Source: Stomorhina lunata
Taxonomy: Eukaryota > Arthropoda > Insecta > Diptera > Rhiniidae
NCBI GenBank assembly: GCA_933228675.1
Contig: OW121742.1
Location: 40,596,585 to 40,660,584 of the forward strand
DNA: 64,000 bases
Reading direction: 5' to 3'
In this document: piece after piece, positions 47,625 to 58,978 of the stretch
Layout of the letters: each line of letters begins with the position of its first letter
Numbering within the stretch: position 1 is the first letter of the stretch
Program-made: the position numbers and the translations under genes
Notes under the pieces: generated by a model
The model's database searches: none
Told to the model about the DNA's origin: nothing
What the model saw: only the letters and a program-made list of their open reading frames with translations

Positions 47625-50471
47625 ACATGGACATAAACTAAGACATAGACTAAGACATAGACTAAGACATAGACCAAGACATAAACTAAGATATATACTA
47701 AGACATAGACTAAGACATAGACTAAGACATAGACTAAGACATAGACTAAGACATAGACTAAGACATAGACTAAGACATAGACTAAGACATAGACTAAGAC
47801 ATAGACTAAGACATAGACTAAGACATAGACTAAGACATAGACTAAGACATAGACTAAGACATAGACTAAGACATAGACTAAGACATAGACTAAGACATAG
47901 ACTAAGACATAGACTAAGACATAGACTAAGACATAGACTAAGACATAGACTAAGACATAGACTAAGACATAGACTAAGACATAGACTAAGACATAGACTA
48001 AGACATAGACTCAGACATAGACTAAGACATAGACTAAGACATAGACTAAGACATAGACTAAGACATAGACTAAGACATAGACTAAGACATAGACTAAGAC
48101 ATAGACTAAGACATAGACTAAGACATAGACTAAGACATAGACTAAGACATAGACTAAGACATAGACTAAGACATAGACTAAGACATAGACTAAGACATAG
48201 ACTAAGACATAGACTAAGACATAGACTAAGACATAGACTAAGACATAGATTAAGACATAGACTAAGACATAGACTAAGACATAGACTAAGACATAGACTA
48301 AGACATAGACTAAGACATAGACTAAGACATAGACTAAGACATAGACTAAGACATAGACTAAGACATAGACTAAGATATAGACTAAGACATAGACTAAGAC
48401 ATAGACTAAGACATAGACTAAGACATAGACTAAGACATAGACTAAGACATAGACTAAGACATAGACTAAGACATAGACTAAGACATAGACTAAGACATAG
48501 ACTAAGACATAGACTAAGACATAGACTAAGACATAGACTAAGACATAGACTAAGACATAGACTAAGACATAGACTAAGACATAGACTTAGACATAGACTA
48601 AGACATAGACTAAGACATAGACTAAGACATAGACTAAGACATAGACTAAGACATAGACTAAGACATAGACTAAGACATAGACTAAGACATAGACTAAGAC
48701 ATAGACTAAGACATAGACTAAGACATAGACTAAGACATAGACTAAGACATAGACTAAGACATAGACTAAGACATAGACTAAGACATAGACTAAGACATAG
48801 ACTAAGACATAGACTAAGACATAGACTAAGACATAGACTAAGACATAGACTAAGACATAGACTAACAGAAAGACTAAGACATAGACTAAGACATAGACTT
48901 AAACATAGACTAAGACACAGACTAAGACATGGACTAAGACATAGACTAAGAAATAGACTAAGACATAGACTAAGACATAGACTAAGACATAGACTAAGAC
49001 ATAGACTAAGACATAGACTAAGACATAGACTAAGACATGGACTAAGACATAGGCTAAGACATAGACTAAGACATAGACTAAGACATAGACTAAGACATAG
49101 ACTAAGACATAGACTAAGACATAGACTAATACATAGACTAAGACATAGACTAAGACATATACTAAGACAAAGACTAAGACATAGACTAAGACATAGACTA
49201 AGACATAGACTAAGACATAAACTAAGATATAGACTAAGACATAGACTAAGACATAGACTAAGACATAGACTAAGACATAGACTAAGACATAGACTAAGAC
49301 ATAGACTAAGACATAGACTAAGACATAGACTAAGACATAGACTAAGACATAGACTAAGATATAGACTAAGACATAGACTAAGACATAGACTAAGACATAG
49401 ACTAAGACATAGACTAAGACATAGACTAAGACATAGACTAAGACATAGACTAAGACATAGACTAAGACATAGACTAAGACATAGACTAAGACATAGACTA
49501 AGACATAGACTAAGACATAGACTAAGACATAGACTAAGACATAGACTAAGACATAGACTAAGACATAGACTAAGACATAGACTAAGACATAGACTAAGAC
49601 ATAGACTAAGACATAGACTTAGACATAGACTAAGATATAGACTAAGACATAGACTAAGACATAGACTAAGGCATAGACTAAGGCATAGACTAAGGCATAG
49701 ACTAAGACATAGACTAAGACATAGACTAAGACATAGACTAAGACATAGACTAAGACATAGACTAAGACATAGACTAAGATATAGACCAAGATATAGACTA
49801 AGACATAGACTAAACCATAGATTAAGTCATAGACTAAGACATAGACTAAGACATAGACTAAGACATAGACTAAGACATAGACTAAGACATAGACTAAGAC
49901 ATAGACTAAGACATAGACTAAGACATAGACTAAGACATAGACTAAGACATAGACTAAGACATAGACTAAGACATAGACTAAGACATAGACTAAGATATAG
50001 ACTAAGACATAGAATAAGACATAGACTAAGGCATAGACTAAGACATAGACTAAGACATAGACTAAGACATAGACTAAGACATAGACTAAGACATAGACTA
50101 AGATATAGACCAAGATATAGACTAAGACATAGACTAAACCATAGACTAAGACATAGACTAAGACATAGACTAAGACATAGACTAAGACATAGACTAAGAC
50201 ATAGACTAAGACATAGACTAAGACATAGACTAAGACATAGACTAAGACATAGACTAAGACATAGACTAAGACAAAGACTTAGACATAGGCTAATACATAG
50301 ACTAAGACATAGACTAAGACATAGACTAAGACATAGACTAAGACATAGACTAAGACATAGACTAAGACATAGACTAAGACATAGACTAAGACATAGACTA
50401 AGACATATACTAAGACATAGACTAAGACATATACTAAGACATAGACTAAGACATAGACTAAGATATAGATT
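47625..50471 (+). repeat. 12-bp satellite, plus orientation (largest)
   Basis: About 237 copies of AGACTAAGACAT, almost perfect from 47,700 to 48,860 and with scattered variants later. A marked block (GATATAGACCAAGATATAGA, then TAAACCATAGA) occurs at 49,779 and again near 50,102, about 324 bp or 27 units apart. The LVYV open frame on the minus strand (ending near 49,619) is repeat-derived. The array passes straight into a CTATAG array at 50,472. Confidence 0.98.
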
Positions 50472-51250
50472 ATTTTAATTATAACATTTTTTCTATGGAA
50501 AAATTTTTATTATACAATATTTTCTATAGAAAAATTTATATTACAACATTTTTGCTATAGAAAAATTTTCCATATAAAATTTTTTGTTTAGAAATTTCTA
50601 AAGTAAAATTGACATTATAAAATTTTTAATAGAAAAATATTCATGATCAACATTTTTCTATATAAAAATTTTCAATATAAAATTTGTTCTATATAAAAAT
50701 TTTCAATATAAAATTTGTTCTATAGAAAAATTTTCAATATGAAATTTTTTTATAGAAAAATTTTCATTATTGAAATTTTTTCATAGAAAAATTTTCATTA
50801 TGAAATTTTTTCTATAGAAAAATTTTCATTATGGAATTTTTTCTATAGAAAAATTTTCATTATGAAATTTTTTCTATAGAAAAATTTTCATTATGAAATT
50901 TTTTCTATAGAAAAATTTTCATTATAAAAATTTTTCTATAGAAAAATTTTCATTATAAAATTTTTTCTATAGAAAAAATTTCGTTATAAAATTTTTTGTA
51001 TAGAAAAATTTTCGTTATAAAATTTTTTGTATAGAAACATTTTCATTATAAAATTTTTCTATAGACAAATTTTCATTATAAAATTTTTTCTATAGAAAAA
51101 TTTTCATTATTAAATTTTTTCTATAGAAAAATTTTCATTATTAAATTTTTTCTATAGAAAATTTTTCATTATAAAATTTTTCTATAGAAAAATTTTTATT
51201 ATAAAATTTTTTTTCTATAGAAAAATTTTCTATACAAAACTTTTTGTATA
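50472..51250 (-). repeat. 31-bp CTATAG satellite
   Basis: About 25 units of CTATAGAAAAATTTTCATTA followed by TGAAATTTTTT, orientation as at 37.2 and 41.0 kb. It is uniform at 50,780-50,950 and variable at the edges. It joins the 12-bp array with no intervening unique DNA. Confidence 0.95.
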
Positions 51251-52764
51251 GGGTTAATGTTGATAAAAAAACGCTTTCTATTCCTTCCCTTCCTTTAGCA
51301 ACCATTTTAGTGGTAATTTGCCACAATAACATGCCACTACTTATTATTAGTGATTATTTAAATATTTATCAGTGTTTAACTTAAAGAAAGAATTTGAAAA
51401 TAATTGCCTTCGTAAACAAATTAGTCAGCTGAACTGAAAGTATCACTGGAAATGTTTCATTTGATCTTAGATCCGATAAAGATTATTTTATTATCTATCT
51501 ATAATCGCAAAATTTTTGAGATAGTTTTGGCAACAATTTTATGAAGAAGATTGTAAAGATACCTTCTTTGAGAAAAATTACTGTAATAGTAAAATTCTTG
51601 TTTCGAAAGGAAAATTTTAAATTAATTTGAAGAAATTTGTAAGAATTAGTTTGATATGAAAGTTGCTGATTTGTGGACTTTGAATTGATCACTTAAACAT
51701 CAATATAATATCTCATTTTATGGTTTTATAGATAGTACAGAATTTTTTATTTTAATTCACAGGAAGTCAATAAAAATATTCCCACCTTATATATCTCTGT
51801 AATAGTTTGATTTATCTCATAGATCGCTGTGAAACGCTTGCAATAAATTGAAATACACCACAAATATGTGGCATGAAAATTCACACGTGATACAACTAAA
51901 GTAGAAATACTATAAGACTCTTAGAGAAATAATTTTGGTCAAAGCAAAAAATATAAAAATTGCATAAAATATTAAACAAACATACCTTTAAAAAAAAAAT
52001 GTTCAAATATTTGATCTAAAAATTTGCCTCGAAATAAGCTCTGATTTAGAAATCGCTTCAGTTTTGATTTTTTATTTAATATTTTATAATAAAAAACTAA
52101 ATTTTATCATAAATTAATTTTTTCTTGATACATGTCATCTAACATTAATTAGATGTGATACTATCTCATGTTTTGTCTTGGCATAAATGTCATGTTTTTA
52201 TTGAAGAGATCAACAAAAACTAAATCCTCTAGAAAATAAATTTTATACTTGACTCCTGCAACTTAAAACGATTAAAAACTATTAACTTAGAAAAAACCAC
52301 TCCAAATTGTTAACAAAAAAACACTTTGAAATTGATCATTTGAAATGTTAATGTTTCACAAGACAACATACAACACAACGACATCAACAAAATAACATGC
52401 AACATGTGTATGCATCAGGTTGTTTTAAGGTTTTTCTAACTGATGTTTATAAACTGTTGTTGGAGGAGCCGAGAGAACATTAACAATAACAAAAAAGTTA
52501 TAGGATTTATACAAGATTTGATATAGAACAAAGGAATCGTCATCCCATCGATAACAACAACAACATCAACAACAAAAAAAAGCGACTGTAAAATTAAATG
52601 AACATTTTACAAACGCCAAAACAACAATCGAACATCAATCAAACAGCAGCCCATAACAATCACAACCATTAACAACAACAAGAGTTGTTGTTTCAAACAT
52701 TTACTTCCATGTATCAAATGTTTTTTTGTAACTGTTACTTAGATACCCTACCTTTATATTTTTT
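51251..52764. other. Spacer between inverted 12-bp arrays
   Basis: AT-rich DNA with no supported gene. A pyrimidine tract CTATTCCTTCCCTTCCTTTAG ends at 51,298 and a GTAATT follows at 51,313, a weak splice pair around 14 bases. CAACAACAACATCAACAAC lies near 52,555-52,575, with further AACAACA words up to 52,680. The last 60 bases read into the minus-oriented 12-bp array. Confidence 0.5.
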
Positions 52765-54565
52765 AGTTTATGTGTTAGTCTATGTTTTAGTCTATGCCTT
52801 AGTCTATGTCTTAGTCTATGTCTTAGTCTATGTCTTAGTCTATGTCTTAGTCTATGTCTTAGTCTATGTCTTAGTCTATGTCTTAGTCTATGTCTTAGTC
52901 TATGTCTTAGTCTATGTCTTAGTCTATGTCTTAGTCTTAGTCTATGTCTTAGTCTATGTCTTAGTCTATGTCTTAGTCTATGTCTTAGTCTATGTCTTAG
53001 TCTATGTCTTAGTCTATGTCTTAGTCTATGTCTTAGTCTTAGTCTATGTCTTAGTCTATGTCTTAGTCTATGTCTTAGTCTATGTCTTAGTCTATGTCTT
53101 AGTTTATGTCTTAGTCTATGTCTTAGTCTATGTCTTAGTCTATGTCTTAGTCTATGTCTTAGTCTATGTCTTAGTCTATGTCTTAGTCTATGTCTTAGTC
53201 TATGTCTTAGTCTATGTCTTAGTCTATGCCTTAGTCTATGTCTTAGTCTATGTCTTAGTCTATGTCTTAGTCTATGTCTTAGTCTATGTCTTAGTCTATG
53301 TCTTAGTCTATGTCTTAGTCTATGTCTTAGTCTATGTCTTAGTCTATGTCTTAGTCTATGTCTTAGTCTATGTCTTAGTCTATGTCTTAGTCTATGTCTT
53401 AGTCTATGTCTTAGTCTATGTCTTAGTCTATGTCTTAGTCTATGTCTTAGTCTATGTCTTAGTCTATGTCTTAGTCTATGTCTTAGTCTATTTATTAGAC
53501 TATGTCTTAGTCTATTTATTAGTCTATGTCTTAGTCTATGTCTTAGTCTATTTATTAGTCTATGTCTTAGTCTATGCCTTAGTCTATATCTTAGTCTATG
53601 TCTTAGTCTATGTCTCAGTCTATGTCTTAGTCTATTTATTAGACTATGTCTTAGTCTATATCTTAGTCTATTTATTAGTCTATGTCTTAGTTTATGTCTT
53701 AGTCTATATCTAAGTCTATGTCTTAGTCTATGTCTTAGTCTATGTCTTAGTCTATGTCTTAGTCTATGTCTTAGTCTATGTCTTAGTCTATGTCTTAGTC
53801 TATGTCTTAGTCTATGTCTTAGTCTATTTATTAGACTATGTCTTAGTCTATTTATTAGTCTATGTCTTAGTCTATGTCTTAGTCTATTTATTAGTCTATG
53901 TCTTAGTCTATGCCTTAGTCTATATCTTAGTCTATGTCTTAGTCTATGTCTCAGTCTATGTCTTAGTCTATTTATTAGACTATGTCTTAGTCTATATCTT
54001 AGTCTATTTATTAGTCTATGTCTTAGTTTATGTCTTAGTCTATATCTTAGTCTATGTCTTAGTCTATGTCTTAGTCTATGTCTTAGTCTATGTCTTAGTC
54101 TATGTCTTAGTCTATGTCTTAGTCTATGTCTTAGTCTATGTCTTAGTCTATGTCTTAGTCTATGTCTTAGTCTATGTCTTAGTCTATGTCTTAGTCTATG
54201 TCTTAGTCTAAGTCTTAGTCTATGTCTTAGTCTATGTCTTAGTCTATGTCTTAGTCTATGTATTAGTCTTTGTCTTAGTCTATGTCTAAGTCTATGTCTT
54301 AGTCTATGTCTTAGTCTATGTCTTAGTCTATGACTTAGTCTATGTCTTAGTCTATGACTTAGTCTATGACTTAGTCTATGTCTTAGTCTATGTCTTAGTC
54401 TATGTCTTAGTCTATGTCTTAGTCTATGTCTTAGTCTATGTCTTAGTCTATGTCTTAGTCTATGTCTTAGTCTATGTCTTAGTCTATGCCTTAGTCTATG
54501 TGTTAGTCTATGTCTTAGTCTATGTCTTAGTCTATGGCTTAGTTTATGTCTTAGTCTATTACTTG
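52765..54565 (-). repeat. 12-bp satellite, minus orientation, with higher-order repeat
   Basis: About 150 copies of TCTTAGTCTATG. A block marked by TTTATTAGACTATG, TATGCCTTAG, TATGTCTCAG and TATATCTTAG in fixed order begins at 53,491 and recurs at 53,827, exactly 336 bp or 28 units later. Two 6-bp deletions (TCTTAGTCTTAGTCTATG near 52,932 and 53,034) shift phase. The open frame of 342 codons is LVYV repetition and not a protein gene. Inverted partner of 47,625-50,471. Confidence 0.98.
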
Positions 54566-55470
54566 GTCTGTGGACTAGTCATTTAGTCTAGTCTTATCCA
54601 GACTATGATATTTCTTATGAATGCACTGAAGTCTATATTATGACTAGACAATATTTCTCGGTATGACTATAGGGCTTACAAAATTCGTTTTTACCCAAAT
54701 ATTGAAAAATTTGTATTCAATTGATTTTTTTTATCAATTCCCTTCATAAGATCTTTTAGTCGGTATATCAGTTACACTCCACAAAAAAGAAACACTCATA
54801 TCATCGGACACCACCTTCTGCTGCAGCCAGTGTTGCAGTTGTTGCACGTGTAACACAAACATTCTCATGCACCATCTCACAGTCATCCGTCAGTATCACC
54901 ATTAGTATTTAGTGGATGTAGTAACTATCAGTGGCAGTGAGTAGCTTGGTTCGTCTTTTTTTTCGGTGATTCTATGTTTCTGTCATTTTTTACATGCAAC
55001 TGAACTGAAGAATACTTCAACATTTATTTTAATTCCCTCAAAAGTTTTTCTGGGATTTTGTTATGATTTTGTTTTTGTTGTAGTTTTTTTAAAAGAGTTT
55101 GTGGGAAACTTTTCATCGAGTGGAGGGAGAGTTGGTTAAGAAAAAAAAAAAAAAATACATTTCGAGATCATCATGTATCATTGGCGTCTGCGTATTGTTT
55201 TCAAACTGTCATTATTGTGGCATTCAAACATTTTTCAAAATTTTTTCCAAAGGCTTAATATTGCTTTGGCTTTTTCACAAAACATAAGGTCCAGATTTAA
55301 TGTTTTTGTTTCTTGTGTTTCTTGGAGTTTCGTGTCTTGAGGAGAGAAAGGAAAGTTAAGAAAGTTGTCATTGAAATTGAGGAAAGTCAAAAATCATTAT
55401 TATGAAAATATATTGAAAGAAGTAAATGAATGGAAAGTTCATATACTATCTTTCTATGGACATCACATTG
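54566..55470. other. Non-satellite spacer
   Basis: The first 120 bases hold irregular GACTAGTC, AGTCTA and GACTATAG words, like the debris at 39.7 and 40.8 kb. The remainder contains poly-T and poly-A tracts (15 A's near 55,141) and no convincing gene. Confidence 0.5.
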
Positions 55471-56084
55471 CACAGTGGGATGGTGGAAAAATAGAATGGA
55501 AATAGGTCCGTAACTTCTAAGCCGTGGCAAAGGTTTAGAAGTTCTTTTTTTTAAGTTTAAATTTGAGAACTTATAACTTTTTACTTAGTAAAGTTTTTAA
55601 TACACTTCTTACTTGTAAAACATTTAAAATTTTGTTCTCTTTTTAGAAAACTTTTAATTAAGAAAATCGATTTATATATAGATATCAGATATTAGTAAAA
55701 AAACGGTGCAGTATGGAACAAAAATTAAAAATTTTCTTTTTTGAAGTCTTATATCTTTTAAACCGTAAGAGATAGCATGGGCATGTGGTGATGTTTTTTG
55801 TAGATCTTGATCTATTTATTTGTAAAATAGTATGATTTTTCAAATCGGCTGGGAAATGACAATTATATATTGTTTTATGTGATTTATGGGTCTGAGGTGT
55901 CCTACTTTGGGGGCCGATTGTGCCACCCCAGCAAAATCTAGGCTTTCCAAATTTAAAACTTAAGCTCCCCAGAAGTGATGGGGAAAAAATTTAAAATTAA
56001 AAATTTAAAAATCTTTTTTAAGTCCGCCCAACGGCTAAGAAGTTACGGACTTATTGTCATTATATTTTCCACCATCCTACTGTG
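55471..56084. mobile_element. 614-bp non-autonomous DNA transposon with CACAGTG ends
   Basis: The left end reads CACAGTGGGATGGTGG, and the right end is its inverted counterpart (CCACCATCCTACTGTG at 56,069-56,084). The inverted repeats continue inward for about 57 bases, sharing TCCGTAACTTCT and AGCCGT, with roughly ten differences. The interior is AT-rich and has no transposase frame. Flanks (CATTG on the left, TAGTG on the right) do not show a clear target duplication, so the copy is old or one end has changed. The terminal CACAGTG resembles Transib ends and the V(D)J heptamer; superfamily assignment is tentative. Confidence 0.8.
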
Positions 56085-56489
56085 TAGTGTGGAATGTTGC
56101 ATTTTCTGCCCCGCTACGGACTTCGTCAGTACACCGTGTCACCCACTGTTGAATTTCAGTAGCTAAGATCATCTATTTTACTGAACACTTAAGCAAAATT
56201 ACAAACTAGAATTAAGTTGACACTGAAAACTCATTTACTTTTTCATCTATAACCAGAATATCTTTTAAGGGAGCTATAGACAAAAATTTGGACTGATTGT
56301 AACCAAATTTCAGTTATGGAGTTATGGTTGCGAAAGGCTTATCTATGCAATGTTATGAAAATCTGTAGATTTATAAGCCTTTTTACGATTTTCTGCGAAT
56401 TTGTTTTTATAACAAGTTTAAAATTATTTTAATGGAAATTAATAAATTCAGAGATTGATGTTGCCCTGGCAGGTGATCAAACCCAGACT
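56085..56489. other. AT-rich spacer
   Basis: Nothing coding is seen. The phrase GCTATAGACAAAAATTTGGAC near 56,275 and the adjoining text resemble the style of the neighbouring dispersed repeat, but no copy boundaries can be set. Confidence 0.4.
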
Positions 56490-57634
56490 CAATGCGATGT
56501 CAGTCCGTCCGTCCGTCCGTCTGGCTGGACCCCCATGTAAACCATGTAATCAAAGCTCACAATTCTAAAGATAATTTGATGAAATTTGACACAAATAATT
56601 TTTTTTATAGTGGCACCATCGCTTTTGAAATTCGTCAAAATCAGTCAATTATTTCTGGTATCTCCCATAGGTTCGACTTCCCGGAATTGATATTTTGGCC
56701 ACAAACATCAATATTTTTTCATAAAATTTAAAAAAAAATTCTGCTTATGTAAACCAAAATCACTGTACCAAATTTCGTTGAAATCGGTCTACATGTGACC
56801 ATAGCACCCAAACAAACTCTTCTGTCAAAACGCACTAAATGAGACAAAAATCACCAAAACGCTCGAAAATCTGAAGATACAAATTTTGAGTTTAGTTTGT
56901 GCACACAAAATGTTTGTAAAAACTTTAATCAATTTGCCAAATTTCGAGATAATCGGTCCACATTTGGCCCTAGCTCTAATATAAGTCCAAATGACAGAAA
57001 CAGCTTAAATATTGTCACGAATTGTGCAAAGTGTACTACTTATAATTCTTGCCCTAGTTTTCTAAAATGTTTCTGTTGGTATAAGCTGAACAAGAACATT
57101 TTCCTCTTAATGTTTTGCTGTAAGAGAAGAGCAACATTTTTCTCTTTATCTACACTCTCTGTTGCTGTTAACTTTAGATAATCCATTTGTGCAACGTATG
57201 TGTGAGTGTGTTCTTGACCATGTGAGAATGTTTTCGTTAGTGTAATCGACGACAGCCACTTTTTGTTTACATCTGCTGAAAATGCTAGAAACTCTCTTCT
57301 CTACTATAAAAGGCTGACGAACTGATAACGTGGCATAGTTTTAATTGAGACGAGTATAAGAGAACAGCGAGACTAAGAATATTTGTAAAGCAATTTTGTG
57401 AAGTGTGTTTAAGTGATTAACTCTAAAGTTAATAAAAGTATAAATTTGAAATTTAGTTTTGGGTTGTTTGCAAAAAGAATTCCTTCCACGTTTTTAAAGG
57501 AAAAACGTAACAAAATATAAGATTTGAGAAAATGTTTGTTTAAAGGCAAAATTCAGCAAATATTTGCCTTTACTCAGGAAAAAAAGCATCTTAGTGGTAA
57601 AGGGTATCGTATGGTCTGGCTTGACCGACTATGG
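56490..57634 (+). mobile_element. Dispersed repeat element, copy A (interrupted by a solo LTR)
   Basis: The left part has GTCCGTCCGTCCGTCTGGCT, then CCCCCATGTAAACC and CTAAAGATAATTTGATGAAA. The middle has TGTACCAAATTTCGTTGAAA. The right end has AAGGGTATCGTATGGTCTGG followed by CTTGACCGACTATGG. The same ordered segments recur in both orientations at 61,085-62,243. A 500-bp LTR is inserted at 57,013, so the element proper is about 640 bp here and lacks the AAAGGGTATTATAA left terminus seen in the other copies. It encodes nothing I recognise; the short frames crossing it are accidental. Confidence 0.8.
57013..57512 (+). mobile_element. 500-bp solo LTR of an LTR retrotransposon
   Basis: It begins TGTCACGAATTGTGC and ends ACGTAACA, the TG...CA form of LTRs. 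It is bordered on both sides by AAATAT (57,007-57,012 and 57,513-57,518), a target duplication. Joining the flanks restores the sequence of the host element, compared with CAGCTTAAATGTATAAG at 61,748. Internally there is a TATA box TATAAAAG (57,305-57,312) and a polyadenylation signal AATAAA (57,431-57,436) followed by a G/T-rich stretch, so transcription is plus-oriented. No internal retroviral genes remain, consistent with recombination between two LTRs. A Gypsy-type origin is likely but not shown. Confidence 0.85.
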
Positions 57635-57904
57635 CTTGTTTTTGAATTCCATTGAAATATAACAATTGAAAAATGTAATATCTGGTACATTTTTTGAAAA
57701 AAATTTCCGATTTTCTATCTGATTTCAATCAAATTTCTAATATATATTTCTACCCATTGAAGAAATAATAATTTCAGTTCTGCTTCTGAAAACTGCTAAT
57801 ATATAGCAATTCGCATGATTTTTTACAACTCTGGTGAAAAATTGCTAACACTATATAACTCTTTTTTAATTTTTTTCAAATTCGTTTAACAAACTATTGA
57901 AAAA
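57635..57904. other. AT-rich spacer
   Basis: No gene or repeat is recognisable. It links the dispersed element to the following minisatellite. Confidence 0.4.
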
Positions 57905-58978
57905 AACGAAGAAAGGAGATTTTTAGTGACCATAGATTATTGCCCAAATGGCTCTGTCTCCTCTAGTTTCCAAGATAATTAAGGTTTTATATCTTCATAT
58001 TAAATTTTTCAAAAAATTAAGTTATAGTACGAATTTTGAATTTTTTTTAGTGATCACAGATAATTGCCCAAATGGCTCTATCTCCTCTAGCTTCCAAGAT
58101 AATTAAGATTTTTATATTTTCATATAAAAATTTTCAAAAATTAAGTTTTAGTACAAATTTTGATATTTTTTTTAGTGATCACAGATAATTGCCCAAGTGG
58201 CTCTATCTCCTCTAGTTTCCAAGATAATTAAGGTTTTATATTTTCATATGAAATTTTTCAAAAAAATAAGTTTTAGTACGAATTTTGAATTTTTTTTAGT
58301 GATCACAGATTATTGCCCAAATGGCTCTATCTCCTCTAATTTCCAAGATAATTAAAGTTTTATATTTTCATATCAAATTAAGTTTTAGTACGAATTTTTT
58401 AATTTTTTTAAGTGATCACGGATTATTGCCCAAATGGTTCTATCTCCTCTAGTTTCCGAGATAATTAAGATTTTTATATTTTCATATAAAAATGTTCAAA
58501 AAATTTAGTTTTAGTACGAATTTTAAAATTTTTTTTAGTGATCACAGATTTTTGCCCAAATGGCTCTATCCTCTCTAGTTTCCAAGATAATTAAGATTTT
58601 ATATTTTCATATAAAATTTTTTAAAAAATTAAGTTTTAGTACAAATTTTGAAATTTTTTTTAGTGATCACAGATTTTTGCCCAAATGGCTCTATCTTCTC
58701 TAGTTTCCAAGATAATTAAGATTTTATATTTTATATAAAAATTTTCAAAAAATTAAGTTTTAGTACGAATTTTGAAATATTTTTAGTGATCACAGATTTT
58801 TTTGTGATCACAGTTTATTGCCCAAGTGGTTCTATCTCCTCTAGTTTCAAAGATAATTAAGCTTTTATATTTGAATATAAAATTTTTCAAAAAATTAAGT
58901 TTAAGTTCAAATTTTAAAATTTTTTTTAGTGATCACAGATTTTTGCCCAAATGGCTCTATCTCCTCTAGTTTCCAAAC
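57905..58978 (+). repeat. 125-bp minisatellite with GTGATCAC
   Basis: Nine imperfect copies begin at GTGATCAC-type words at 57,926, 58,050, 58,175, 58,299, 58,412, 58,538, 58,663, 58,786/58,804 and 58,929. Each continues with TTGCCCAAATGGCTCTATCT and CCTCTAGTTTCCAAGATAAT, then TATATTTTCATAT and AAGTTTTAGTACGAATTTT. The period is 123-126 bp except for one shortened copy (113 bp) and an 18-bp local duplication near 58,786. The last copy breaks off after GTTTCCAA at 58,977. Confidence 0.93.

Noticed and set aside
51291..51318. Possible 14-nt micro-exon after TTCCCTTCCTTTAG
   Set aside because: The donor GTAATT is weak and the segment contains another AG only a few bases downstream, so chance is the simpler explanation.
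56670..56680. GGTTCGACTTC resembling a tRNA B box, hinting at a tRNA-derived SINE
   Set aside because: No A box lies at the proper distance upstream, and the second base run deviates from GGTTCGANTCC. The word is not retained in the other copies (GTGGGACCTA-type text at 61,960).
56897..57181. 94-codon ORF across the dispersed element
   Set aside because: It runs from the element into the inserted LTR, so it joins two unrelated sequences.
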